The position numbers were made by a program, and so were the translations under genes. A stretch of 64,000 nucleotides of DNA from Otatea glauca (Eukaryota > Streptophyta > Magnoliopsida > Poales > Poaceae), in contig CM070730.1 in assembly GCA_036346275.1 (NCBI GenBank), positions 1,798,309 through 1,862,308 on the forward strand, given 5' to 3'. The notes under the pieces are model-generated. The model saw only the letters and a program-made list of their open reading frames with translations. It was not told where the DNA came from and searched no databases. Below, piece by piece: positions 48,270 through 59,967 of this stretch. The stretch's first letter is position 1. Each line of letters begins with the position of its first letter.

Positions 48270-48584
48270 ATGTGGGTCACGTCGATGCCGCAGGTGTGGG
48301 ACGAGGAGGGGAACCGGAAGGGCGGCGGCATGGTGACGCCGGCGCCGGCCACAGCGCTGCTCGGGTCGCTCGCGGGCTGGCTGTCCCGCGCCGTGGACCC
48401 GCCCGCGCCGAGGGTGTGCGGCACGGAGGGCGGCCCGCCCGTGACCGCGCCGAGGCTCAGGCTGCGCGACGGCCGCCACCTCGCCTATTGCGAGAGCGGC
48501 GTGCCCAAGGACAAGGCTCGCTTCAAGGTCGTCTTCTCGCACGGATTCACTGGCTCGCGCGAGGACAGCGTCCGCGCATCGCAG
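48270..48584 (+). CDS. Paralogous (alternative or orphan) first exon 1a of an alpha/beta hydrolase
   Basis: This 105-codon exon begins with an ATG after a plausible TATA box and ends at CAG/GTACCT, phase 0. It encodes a variable leader, then LAGWLSRAVDPPAPRVCGT, GGPPVTAPRLRLRDGRHLAY and FKVVFSHGFTGSREDS. It closely matches exon 1b at 51316. No exons 2-4 of its own are visible in 48585-51300. Splicing to exon 2 at 52677 would keep the frame and give a 358-residue enzyme with a different N-terminus. It is either an alternative first exon with its own promoter or the surviving exon of a tandem gene copy. The open frame, splice site and conserved residues argue against long-term decay. Confidence 0.75.
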
Positions 48585-51315
48585 GTACCTATATATCCGT
48601 CCTATCTACGCCGCTGTCCCCTAATTCTTTGCAGCATCTTTAATTTGTCACGTCAAGTAATTTGCCGCGAATACCCGCAGAAATGCTTGCGCTTAATTTC
48701 GTCCAGTTTAACCATTTTTGAGCGTATGAAACTTAATAACTTGGTCAAATTAAACTATGAAATACATCTACAAGGAAAAAAATTGTTGCTTATGCCCCCT
48801 AAAAAAATGTTGGTTAAGAGTATGAATATTGCTTGCTTACCCATGATTAGTACAGTAACTTAACTCGGATTAGTTCTCGGGCGAGAGATCGAGATTGTCG
48901 GTGCCTAAAGGCGAACGGAAGGAAAAGGTGGGTATGAGCTGGTGTGTTTGGTGGCGTCTAAGACTTGCAAGGAACCAATATAATTGTTCGGTGAAGTTGC
49001 GTTTTCTTTGAGCAGCCAAATCTGCGTCCCTTTCTTGTGTAAGTCTTTGGAAAAGTTGTTGTTTAATGGTTGGTATGTCGCAGTTGCAATCAGTTGGAGC
49101 AGCCGAAATGTGCCAACAAGTTACTGTTACTGATTAGTCTCAGCATCAGCAAAAGATAAGTCATTCTGTAGGACCTGACTGAGAGGAGATCATAAGATTC
49201 TTGTCAAGCGAGCTAGCTAGATGCATGGAATCTGTTTTTGAGCTTTTGCTTCCGCAGGCTAGATAGATATTCCTCCAGCACATGAGGTATGAGGATGCGT
49301 ACGTATGTGCAACTGATTACTCATTGCTTATACGAACCAGTGCATCTTCTTCACGCATATTCCACTCTCCGTGTCGTAGACGTCGCTATCTGGATTCTGG
49401 AGTAATGGCCAAATGGCAGGGCCTAGGCTTCTGAATCGCCTAAAGTGTCATGTAGAACCTTTGTCTTGGCCTGAAGGTTTAGCTGGATTCACTGGAATCT
49501 TCTTTATTAGTACTATTAAGACAGCCACTGGTTTTCTTTTCGATCCTTGAAGCAAAGATCGAAAATAAAATGATACTCCACTCCACGTTCAATAGGTACC
49601 TGCTCGTGTCAGATGAGAGGCTACTTATGGCTGAAATAAATACTGGACTGTTGGTGATGTTGAGTACTTTTAGTTTGCTATTTTGTTTTTCCACGAAGAG
49701 TCGGTGTGGCACTTATCTATTCTCCTCTGTGCTGTGCATAGTCAAGACGTTCATGCCAACGTATGGACACCCTAACTTTTTTTTTCCGAGGGTAACACCA
49801 TAACTTATAAGCCTACAAGAAAGAATAAAGAAAAAAGAGGCACCTCTAACACGGACTCTCTCTGAAAAATTGAGTAGCCTTCAGCAACAGCATCCATACG
49901 TTTGCAACCTAGATTACTGCTGTTCGTCCACATGCAAGGGTTGGAGGGGTTGGAGTTAGTCAACCAAACCTTGAAGCCACAGACACCTCCCAATGATCAC
50001 CTTCACCACTTCGGCTAACCTGGAAACGTTGGCTTGAAGCAAAAAAAAAAAAAATTGTCCTTTGCCTCATTTTTTTTTTGCAAGTCTGGTTGTACCCAAA
50101 CTGAATTGCAAATCTAGCTTATTCTCCATCATGGTAGGCACCTATCATATTTCTATACCACGGTAGATAACATATGTCGTCTTCCAATCCTCTTGCGGTC
50201 GAGAAAGGGTTAGATTTGTAATTTCGTTTGGATATGAATCAAAGTTGCAAAAAAATTAGGCCAAAAGAAAAAAAAAAGAGCCAAAAACTCCTTTGCCTTT
50301 GGCTCCATTTGATTCTCTTCGGCGGCCTGTGCAAATACCGTACCGTTCACAAAATCAAAAAAATTCACTGTTGTAGCTTTTAATTTTTTTTATGGAACTA
50401 GCCCTGGTGTGATTCTTTTTGCAAAAATGTACCTAGCCCGCAAATCTAGCGCACAAGGAGTGCAAGAAATATCAGGAGACGACACATAGCGATTTCAGCG
50501 TTACAGAAGCGTGGGATTATCTTTTTCCACGATACTTGTGGGCGGGAAAGTCGCCGCCGTCGAAACCGCGGACCCCGAGCACGGTATTTACATTTTTCGC
50601 TGACTCCGAGTGCGGCATCTATATTTTTCACTTAGTGGAGGCACGGGATTCTATTTTCCGCGGCCCGATGGCTCAAGAATTACAATTTTTCCACTCTACG
50701 GTGGCACGGTATTCAATTTTTCGCTCTGCGGTAGCGTGGCAGAAGCGGAACAGTGCACTGTTCATAGAAATCGCCATGTGTTGTCTCGTGGTTTTTTTTC
50801 ACACTCTCCGTGCGCAGGATTTGCAAACCGGAGGTCATATTTGAAAAAAAAAATTAGGGACTACGACAGAGTTCACGAAATCACGCGCCGTTCGCGAATT
50901 GGCACACAGTTGTTACCCAAAAATACAGCGTGTTGACGAGGAGCGAACACGTTGGAGGAGCACTCTGTAGTCTGTACTCCGGTCTCGCCTCCCCCTCCCC
51001 AAATACAAAGAAAACTAGGAAGATGCGTATGTACGTGCTTCCCACCTACCACTCGTCCCCGGCCTTGCCGTCTCGTCTCGTCTCGTCTCATCTCAACGCG
51101 CCCCCGCCCAAGCACGAGCAGCCATGCAGCTCTTCTAGATGAGATGTAAGCTGTCAAATCCTCTGCAAAAATTGGCAGCTTCACGGCAATCGAAGCTGGA
51201 TCACACGTCACGTTTTTAACAAGGCGGATTAAAGAACCCCTTCCTACCCAATTACTAACAACCAGCAAGAAGCCCAAGTGCTCCATTGCCTTTCCTCGCT
51301 CGGGGACTCGGAATA
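48585..51315. other. Sequence between the two first exons
   Basis: It holds no hydrolase exons on either strand. A diverged repeat of GGCACGG(G/T)ATTC(T)ATTTTTCG-like units lies at 50580-50740. A GTCTC simple repeat at 51068-51092 precedes exon 1b and probably lies in its promoter or 5' UTR. No TATA box is evident for exon 1b. Confidence 0.5.
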
Positions 51316-53622
51316 ATGGAGCTGCTGTCCAAGGTGCCGATACTGAGCTGTGGCGGGAGGAGGGGAGGGGGAGGCGTGGGGTCCCCCATGGGCCCGCTAG
51401 TCGGCGCGCTGGGCAGCTGGATCTACCGGGCCGTGCAGCCGCCGCCGCGGATCTGCGGGACGCCGGGGGGGCCGCCCGTGACGGCGCCGAGGGTCCAGCT
51501 GAGGGACGGGCGACACCTGGCGTACGCGGAGTCCGGGGTGCGCAAGGAGGACGCGCGCTACAAGGTCGTCTTCTCCCACGGGTTCACCGGCTCCCGCCTC
51601 GACACCCTATGCGCTTCGCCGGTTAGTCCACGCTTTTCGGATGTTTCTCTGCAACTTTTCGCGACTTTTGGGCTTCCTTTTTCCTGGGGAAACGGCTTTA
51701 GTTTTAGCTGTCGCTGGATGCTGTGAGAATGTAGGCTTGCGACGGAATCGATTTTTGAGTGCATGGAATGGGGAATATCCATCGAAAAGATTGTAGCTTT
51801 TTTGGATGTTCTGAATCTTGTCCTGCTGCTCTTCGAGAGTGCGTTGCATGAATGTGCAATTTGTCTGATCAGGTAATCAGATGATTCACAGCGAGCAATC
51901 GAGCATGCATGGATGATGCATTGGATTGCAATACCAGATTTTCATGCTTGATTAATTTTACCTGTTCAATTCGTGCTCCCATTTCTCAACTGCTGGCAAC
52001 TCTTTCCAACATATTCATTAGTTTTGATTATCTTAAGAGAGATTGCTTTTGAAAAGAATCACAGTACAACCGCTAAAAGTGACAAGCTGGAATGCGAAAA
52101 AAGAAGAGAGGAAAAAAATGAAGGAAAACCACCTGCATATATAGCAACTTGGCTATTGTTCTATGGCCTATGAGGGTCTCTGAAATGTTCAACATGTGTT
52201 GATCTAAATATTCTGCGACATCCCATTCTGCCTCTACTTGAGCGGCTGGAAAGTCACTATGAATTCTGTCGGTGGAAATGAGTTTCCATTGTAGCAAAGG
52301 CGGAACTTTTCAACAGAGCGGCTTAATTTGAGAGGATTAAATCCAACCGAACCTTGGAAAGTCACCAGCTTCATTTTAAATTCCGATTGGTTGGTGCAAT
52401 GACTAACCTTTTACACACATACATGTCATCTACAGGTTGGTTAATTGTTGCAGCTTGTCAAATGTCAACACCAAATCTTTTCACTTGACCATGTCATATG
52501 ATGAATGGTTCCACTGAAGATTTTCTCTTGATATGTCAATGCTCATTATTATTTTTTCTGCAAAGTCCCAATTACAACGAGTAAATTAACACTGTTGTGT
52601 TTAATTTCCAGACCCCACTGCCCACTCGCTTTGCATCGTTGTCAGATACTAACGCTGAACCTAATGTAATTTTCAGGAAGTGGCTGAAGAGCTAGGCGTG
52701 TACATGGTGGGCTTTGATCGCGCCGGATACGGTGAGAGCGACCCGAACCCCAACCGCTCCGTGAAGAGCGCCGCGCTCGACGTGGAGGAGCTCGCGGACG
52801 CACTAGGGTTAGGCCCTAAATTCTACGTGATCGGCATCTCCCTCGGCTGCCATGCCGTCTGGGGCGCCCTCAAGTACATCCCCGAAAGGTGAGCATCACA
52901 GCGCCGCTTACGTCCAGTACTATGACAAACCAAACAGCTGGTTGGTTTGTGTCGAGAAGTGTGTTTGACAAATGGGATTCACTCTGAACAGGATTGCTGG
53001 AGCAGCAATGATGGCGCCGGTGGTGAACTACTGGTGGCCGGGGTTCCCCGCCGATCTGGCGGCCGAGGTGTACAACAAGCAGGAGGTGGGCGACCAGTGG
53101 GCGCTGCGCGTGTCGCACCACGCGCCCGGCATCCTCCACTGGTGGATGGAGCAGAGCTGGCTGCCCACATCCACCGTCGTGGCCGGCACCACCCCGCTCC
53201 CCAACAAGCGCGACGCCGAGATCCGCAGCAACATGAAGGCCGACGGCACGTTCCAGCGGGTCAGCCTCCGTTCCAGCATTACCATATTAATACGATGTCT
53301 GATTCATGAAGTCTGAACATTTTTTGCTTAACGTTTACAGAAGAGGGACATGGCGACGCAGCAAGGCATTCACGAGTCGTACTACCGCGACATGATGGTC
53401 ATGTTCGGCAAGTGGGAGTTTGATCCGATGAGCCTGCCGAAGCCGCCGTGCCCCGTCCATATCTGGCAGGGCGACGAGGACGGGCTGGTGCCGGTGGTGT
53501 TGCAGAGATACCTCGCCAGCCAGCTCAGCTGGGTGAACTACCATGAGCTCCCTGGAACCGGCCACTTCCTGTCTCCGGTTCCCGGACTAGGAGACACCGT
53601 TCTTAGGACGCTTTTCGGTTGA
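51316..53622 (+). CDS. Alpha/beta hydrolase-fold protein, four exons
   Basis: Exons are 51316-51621, 52677-52888, 52992-53259 and 53341-53622. Junctions are GT-AG and the frame is continuous, giving 355 residues. The first ATG in the frame is at 51316. The oxyanion-side FSHGFTGSR includes H88-G89. The nucleophile elbow GISLG places Ser157. The acid is probably Asp309 in GDEDGLVP and the base His337 in GTGHFLSP. The phrases FDRAGYGESDPNPNRSV and MMAPVVNYWWPG are typical of a plant family usually annotated only as alpha/beta hydrolase. The N-terminal SWIYRAVQPPP may be a weak membrane-associating helix. The substrate is unknown. A second first exon lies 3 kb upstream and could share exons 2-4. 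Confidence 0.9.
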
Positions 53623-54021
53623 GCACACATAGCAGTCAGCCAGCCAGTCAGCAGCAGCAGTTCAGAACATATGGCGCTAAAGTATTGTAGTGTTCCGGTA
53701 CATTAATTTGTTCTAAGGCCGTTCGTTATTCGCTGATTAGCGATAAAAATGTGCTTTGACCTTCAAAACGAGAAAGTGATAATACTATTATACCATGTTC
53801 ATTCTTTCTTTTGTTTTAAGATCCACCGGCCAACCCAAGTACCGGATAGAGTTCCTCCAGTACATCGTAACGGGATTACAACTTAAACAGTCATCGACCA
53901 TAAACACCATTTAATCAAAGCAACGAACAGGCTGGATCGTAGAACAGCGCTCAGCTACAGTGCTTGCCAAACAATACTATGGAAGTTCTGAGCCATTGCT
54001 TTTTGATCCAACGATCAATAC
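53623..54021 (+). other. 3' flank of the hydrolase gene
   Basis: This holds the probable 3' UTR (to about 53.8 kb) and AT-rich intergenic DNA. No further coding signal is seen. Confidence 0.5.
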
Positions 54022-54687
54022 ATCTCTACTACTTCTAATTAGGAGTTGGTGACAGTGGTCCGTTCTCATCTAGAGTATTTGATTTGTTGGATGTGACATG
54101 AACGGCTAAGATAGAAGATGATTTAATCATATCTTAGATGGAAGGATTTTATCATATCCTTTTTTAATAGAAATATTATTTTAGCATATCTCTATTCGTA
54201 TTCTTACTATGGAATGATGCTATTCATATATCTTATAAATAGAAGGATTTTCTCATAATGTCCTGTATAGATAGAAGGATATACTCACCATATCCCATAA
54301 TACAGGAACTCTATCTCATCATATATGGAAATGTATAGATTAAAAGGATAGTAGAGACACACGCAAGAAGAGAAAGGCTACGTGCAAGAAAATTTCCTAC
54401 AAAAGGAAGGCAATAACCTTCTCCTCCTTCAATGGTAAGGATTGATATCTCTCTACTAATTCTAATTAAGAGTTGGTGGCGATCGTCCGTTCTCCTTCAG
54501 AGTACTTGATTCGTTGGATCTAACATGAACGGTTGAGATGGAAGAGGATTTAACCCGATAGTCAAATCTCTTCGGAGGAACAAACTTTTTCTACTATTGA
54601 AACATAACTAAAGTTAGTGTCCTTTGCAAATAAATTTTTTTATCGCAAATTGGGTTTTCGTTGCAACGCACGGGTACATGACTAGTA
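54022..54687. mobile_element. Helitron-like repeat with a duplicated 5' segment
   Basis: TCTCTACTA(C/A)TTCTAATTA(G/A)GAGTTGGTG starts at 54022 and again near 54451; about 115 bases following each start are similar. The right side ends GCAACGCACGGGTACATGACTAGT at 54687, a CTRRT-type end preceded by a GC-rich stretch, as in Helitrons. The 5' flank is A, as expected, but the base after CTAGT is A instead of T. The class is therefore tentative. No helicase frame is present. Confidence 0.45.
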
Positions 54688-54786
54688 ACTACTAAAGTTG
54701 CAGTCGTTACTACGACTGCATTGAATCTCTTCCCAATTGAAGCAATTTCTGTCCATACAAAAATCAGCAGCAACACATGTACAATA

Positions 54787-55275
54787 GTTTGTTTGGTTCT
54801 GAGGAACTAGAATGTGAATGGATCATCCAATTCTAACTTCAAACCTAACCACTTGTTTGGTCTGAGAAATAGAATGGTTTGACCCATCACCAGCTCATAC
54901 GTCGTAAAGAATTATGTCATCGGACCAAATTTATTGATGATCCCATATATAACTAACCTATCTAGTATAAGATGATCTCTCGAACCAAACACCCCAAAGA
55001 TTATCCATGAACTGTCTCTCCCTCTCTCAAAGAAAAAAGAGTGTCCATAAACCAGTTTTGAGGGATCTCTTCATCCTAGATGGGTTGGTCCATCATAAGA
55101 TTATCCTATAAATTTAGTGAGATGACACTATTTCTCATTTTATACGAAGCTTATGCTTATGAGAGATAACGGGGTGATGGATCAATTCTTTCCATTCATC
55201 AAACCAAATAAATAGTTAGGTTCAAAGCTAGAATCATATGATCCATCAATCGTCGGCTCCATCAAACCAAACATC
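54787..55275. mobile_element. MITE-like element with GTTTGGTT ends
   Basis: The left end reads GTTTGTTTGGTTCTGAGG and the right end CGGCTCCATCAAACCAAACA, inverted GTTTGGTT-type termini about 490 bases apart. Internal words (TGATGGGTC/GATCCATCA) also pair. No convincing duplication was found, so the family is not assigned. Confidence 0.4.
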
Positions 55276-55308
55276 ACACAAGCTTCTGGCACGCACTACT
55301 AAATGCTA

Positions 55309-55584
55309 CTCTCTACGTTCCTGAATGCATGTCATTCTAGCTTTCAAAATTTGTTCCTAAATACATGTCATTCTACAATTTCGAGATAACTTTTAATTGA
55401 TTTTTCCTTTGCATACCCCTACCATTCATTATTCGCAATGTTATTTATTACTGTGGATTAGAGTAACACACACCATCCAAGAGTAATAAGTTAGTTAATG
55501 AATAAGGATGATTTAGTCATTTCTACACGTACCTTGGCTGAAGTACAAAATTCTAAAACGTCATCTATTCAGGAAAGGAGAGAG
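55309..55584. mobile_element. Stowaway-type MITE (276 bp)
   Basis: It begins CTCTCTACGTTCCTGAATGC and ends CTATTCAGGAAAGGAGAGAG, flanked by TA on both sides (55307-55308 and 55585-55586). Confidence 0.75.
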
Positions 55585-56546
55585 TAATGACTATTTTGGC
55601 GGACTAGCAAAGCACAACTGCGTTACTAATGGAAGAAGTCAAAGGAGTGTTGAATTGAGTGTATAGGATTTTAGTTCCATATTACCTAGCTATGTGGTGA
55701 AAAAACACCTTATAAGGGAAACTCTTGTATAGACTCTGGAATGAGTTGGTGGCAAGGCTAGAGGTACGTATGATTGGTTATGTTGGGCTATTTCGTGTGT
55801 TTATCGCACAATTAGTTGTTGGTCTATGCAATCTTTTTATTGTGATTAGATCTTATGAAAATGCATGCTGCTATAATAGTATTGTTTATATCTATGTATT
55901 AGTTAAGCTATCTAGCATGTATAGATGTAACTTCCTTACTAACATATTACGTATTCGTCGAATCTTTGCTGACTATAAATAATCTTGTCTTAGACGTGAT
56001 ATTTAATGTCATATTTTTATTTCGTAACTATATAATTAAATTAATGTTGGCTATATTAATTTTCCGACTAGACAGAGAACGACCTACGCAGCCAACTAAA
56101 ACAAGGCCCATCGGCAGCAGCTGACGGCTGACCACCACCGCGGACCAAACGGTCCAGGCAGCCGACTTCCCAACCGCCGGCTGAAATTCTCCGCTGCTCA
56201 CGCGGCACGAGGCAAAAGCTTACGCAATTCTCACTTGACGCAACTCGCTACGCCGGCCGCACCGCACAGATCGGCGCGCGTACAAGCACGCGGCAGTATG
56301 GCAAGTTGGCCACTTGAAACATGGCGGTATGGCTATCCTACTCATTGTAATATGCAGGGAGCAGGTTTACCTTCAAGATGGTATCTATTCCTGAAGCTCT
56401 GAGCAGAGGAATCAACATCCTATCTATCTGACAAGTCAGTGTGACTTCCTAAGTCTACCGCAGGCTTGCTCCACAAAATGTGGATGCTTTTGCCGCCATT
56501 ATCACACTTCATGCTAATACAAAACGACATGTGTAGCCACTCCAAC
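55585..56546. other. Intergenic DNA
   Basis: An 85-codon frame at 55725-55982 has hydrophobic stretches but no known domain. A GC-rich block lies at 56100-56300. No gene is supported. Confidence 0.4.
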
Positions 56547-57993
56547 CAAGGTTTCAAATTTGGGTTTCGGAATAAATTTCGCCCCAGGCCGGATAACGAA
56601 ATTTCGAAATTATTTCGGACAAAATTCGAATTTGAAAATTCAAATGCGGTCCAATCCAGGAAAAAAAAACCCGAAATTCGGCGAAAAAAACCGAAATTTC
56701 GGGCGAAATATCCGAAATTTCAGGTTTTTTTGCACTGGCTGAAAAGTGGTCTAAACGTTATCGAAAAATTTTGAATTTTTTTTGGAGGTTTCTGACTCAA
56801 TGCTTATGTTCTCACAAAAATTTCAGCTGATCATCACACCTGAGGAATTTTTAAAAATTCGGAGAGTGGTACTGTCCTGATAAAACACTGACCGACAAGT
56901 TTGATCGGAATGGAAAATGGTACAAATAAAGTTATAAACTGTTGAAATTTTTTTTGCATGGTTATGATCCATAACTAATGTTCTCATAAAAATTTCAGCT
57001 GATTATCACATGTGAGGAATTTTTAAAAATTCGGAGAGTGGAGCTGTCCTCATAGAACACTGACCGACAAGTTTGATCCGAATGGAAAATGATACAAATG
57101 AAGTTAGAAACTGTTGAAATTTTTTGTGCATGGTTATGATGTATCTATAATGCTCTCATAAAATTTTTAGATGATGATAAAACTTTATGAATTTTTAAAA
57201 ATTCGAACAGTACTACTACCATGTTAAAAGGCTTACCGGCAAACTTGAACAAAATGAAAAATTATGTAAACCATAATTTTTTTTGAAAATTTTAAATAAT
57301 GGTGATAAGGAAGTTCTTAATATCCCATAAAAATTTTGATTCACGATCACACTCCAGTGAATTTATAAAATTCTTACAAGGCACAGTACCATTTATGTTC
57401 TTTTCTTTTTGATTTTTGAAATATAATATAACAAACGAAGTTCAATGCTTACATAGATTTTATTGACCAAACAAACAAAGTTGAAATTTTTTGAAAAATT
57501 TATATAATGTTACTGAGTCAATTATTAATCTCTCAAAAAAATCTAGATCATAATCACACTCAAGAAAATTTATAAAATTCTGACAATATAACTGTCCCAA
57601 TTATGTTTATTCTGTTTTTGATTTTTTAAAGATAACAAATGAAGTTAAATTATTTTGAAATTTTTTATGTATGATCCTAATATACTAAGTATAGTACCAT
57701 AAAATTTTCAGATTATTATCATGCTTGTACAATTTTATAAAAATCTGATAGTGTTTCTGCCAAAATTTTAAAATATTTAAAAAATTAGGTTTTTCAACAA
57801 ATTTTCATAGGAGATGACTTTCCTAAGAGTTATTGGACCAAATCCGGTCCTAAAACTTTCAAAACCGGCCAAAAAAAACACGAAACTTTGGATTTTACTG
57901 TAGCAATTTCAAAAAAATTATTTTTTTTCCGGCCGGTACTTGAGATTTCGGAGTGGTCCGAAATCCGAAATTTCGCCGAAATTTTGAACCTTG
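56547..57993. mobile_element. hAT-like element B (1447 bp) built from about 170-bp repeats
   Basis: The ends are CAAGGTTTCAAATTTGGGTT and, inverted, CAAGGTTCAAAATTTCGGCG: a good terminal inverted repeat of the same type as element A. Flanks share only CTCC, so the target duplication is decayed or absent. Between the ends, a unit of about 170 bases recurs roughly six times with rising divergence, marked by TTTCAGCTGATNATCACA-like words near 56821, 56992, 57166, 57334, 57541 and 57705. No coding capacity. Confidence 0.65.
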
Positions 57994-58320
57994 CTCCTTA
58001 TAACAGATGACATGACCTCCTTTCTCTTCTTTTCCTCATATGTTCAGGAATGATCCAGTGGACAAGCTCAAGAAGGGCACCTTCTAGTTCTGCAAGTCAC
58101 AATTCCAAAGGTTGGATACTAAAAAAGACAATTATGTTTAAACATACATAATTCACCAACACAAAATCGAATGAATTTGTTACCAGCTGCTGTGAAGTTG
58201 AACAGAGGTGGCGAAGGTCTTCCGTTCGGTAGGCAAGCCTTCGGATCTCGCAGGGCATCAAAGAAAGGGTGCGTACAAGCCTCAAGCTGGAGGGAAATGG
58301 AACATATTTAGATTTCAGTC
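57994..58320. other. Short intergenic stretch
   Basis: No gene, repeat or RNA signature could be supported between hAT element B and the plastid-derived segment. Confidence 0.4.
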
Positions 58321-58497
58321 AGAACATTACTTCAGTTGCACAAATACTCCGACCGTTTCCAATCGTTAATACATAAAGTCCGATAAGCATGTCTTGGATT
58401 GGTACGCATATATGATCTCTAATAGCCGGAGATAGGAGATTCATATGAGAAAACATGAGAAAAGAGGCTTCCGCCTGAGCTTCATTTGATCCCTATC
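58321..58497 (-). pseudogene. rpoC1: Nuclear plastid insertion: rpoC1 fragment, downstream part
   Basis: On the minus strand the sequence encodes AQAEASFLMFSHMNLLSPAI followed by VPIQDMLIGLYVLTIGNGRS. This is the part of the plastid RNA polymerase beta' subunit following the NADFDGDQM catalytic motif. Relative to the plastid gene, about 25 bases (the AVHLPLSLE codons) are missing after GATCAAATG, which shifts the frame. Homology stops near 58321. The segment continues across hAT element D at 59364. Confidence 0.85.
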
Positions 58498-59363
58498 CAT
58501 GTTCATATTTTCGTTTTGTGTTCGAAAACCGGTATCTAGTCGGCACCGGTTTTTCGTGAAAACCGAACGAAATTCGGTAAAAACCGATCGGTTTGCGAAA
58601 ATCAAACACGTGGTCAAACCGATTCAAAAAAACCGAAAACCGGTCGAAAACCGACGACGGAAGGAAAAATGATGAAAATGCAAGGAAAAATTGCAAAATT
58701 TTTTTTGAAAAAATCTCAATTAATCTATCAAACACCTCATAGAAATTTAAATAATTTTCTAAATCATTTATTTCTTCTCAAAAATCCAAATAGCAATTAA
58801 TGAAAAGGAACAAAGACACTGTCAAATTTTTATAAATATTTAAAGAAATATTTATATTCTGAAATTTTAATTAACCATAACTAGTGACAAAGGATTATGT
58901 AATAAAATTTTCATAAATATTATACTTAATTTAGTACCCATATAAAATCAAAAATAGAAGAGCATATACAATGATAATAGCACTTTCAGAATTTTTAAAA
59001 AATACACATATCTGATCATCATCTGAAAATTTTACAACATAATTTTAATTACGTTATAACATCACAAAATTTTTTTAAGAAATATTAGACTTCATTTTGT
59101 GCCCCTAGAAAATAAAAAACTGAAGAGCATATATTGTGAGACTATCACTGTCAGAATTTTTAAAAAATACACAAGTCTAATAATCATATGAAAATTTTAT
59201 AGCATCATTAAAATTTCCTCAAAACATCACACAAAAATTTTAAAAGTTTTTTTACACATTTTGCTAAATTTCTTCAAATTTGTTAAATTTACATTTGAAC
59301 TCCACGGTTTGCCGTTCGGTTTTTGCGAAAGCCTACCGGTTTTCGTTGGCGTTTTGAACCCTG
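58498..59363. mobile_element. Non-autonomous hAT element D (866 bp) inserted in the rpoC1 fragment
   Basis: The right end inverted is CAGGGTTCAAAACGCC and the left end is CATGTTCATATTTTCG. Flanking octamers are TCCCTATC (58490-58497) and TCCCCATC (59364-59371), 7 of 8 identical. Because the insertion site lies in plastid rpoC1, the native sequence there (GATGGGGATCAAATG on the minus strand) contains the octamer once, which proves the duplication. It is non-coding, AT-rich, and a sibling of element C. Confidence 0.85.
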
Positions 59364-59505
59364 TCCCCATCAAAGTTTGCATTGAAACTCTTACACACTA
59401 ATGGGTGTAAACAATTAGTACACCCCTCTACTAAAGTGGGTTGGAAAGCCTGTATGCCTAATCTATACAGGGCAGGTGCTCTATTCAACAGTACAGGATG
59501 ACCCA
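59364..59505 (-). pseudogene. rpoC1: Nuclear plastid insertion: rpoC1 fragment, upstream part
   Basis: The minus strand encodes GHPVLLNRAPALYRLGIQAF, then QPTLVEGCTNCLHPLVCKSF and NANFDG. This is the conserved plastid beta' segment leading into the metal-binding NADFDGD motif, with several substitutions (including D to N in that motif). It abuts hAT element D at 59363, beyond which the gene continues at 58497. The two parts together span about 320 bases. Confidence 0.88.
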
Positions 59506-59967
59506 AGGTAAAGACCCTAGTATAGAAAATATCTATATATGATGTTCATTTTGTTCTAGTGGGATGGCGCCATTCTAACCGAAAAATTGCTCCACATGAA
59601 TTTCCTTGACATTATAATATTTCCTAATATTTATTTTGAAGCAGGCAGTTAAGAAGGAACAAGCTCATGATCAACAGTTAATCAATCTATGTTTAACAAA
59701 CAACCGGTCCATTCATTAGATACAAGCAGCCGAAGTATGGAACAAGTCTTACAGCTGTGCAGCGCAAATTTGGCGAGTACTGAAGCAGCCTTGACAATAT
59801 GGGGTCTCAGATGTTCTTATTTCAGTTACACCAAGGAACATAAAGGTCTGGTATGCACAGATAATTCACAATCTGCATCTTGGATACCTTCCCTATCTTT
59901 GTTCCTTCTAACATACATTTTCCTGAAGACACTCTTCTTACATGGTTCAATTCATCAAAACTATTAG
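59506..59967. other. Intergenic DNA before the FAS2-like fragment
   Basis: A frame at 59689-59967 has no recognised domain. The last bases, CAAAACTATTAG, form a plausible splice acceptor for the fragment that follows. Confidence 0.4.

Noticed and set aside
56539..58001. 8-bp target duplication for hAT-like element B
   Set aside because: The flanks ACTCCAAC and CTCCTTAT share only a short CTCC word in shifted register, so I do not claim a duplication.
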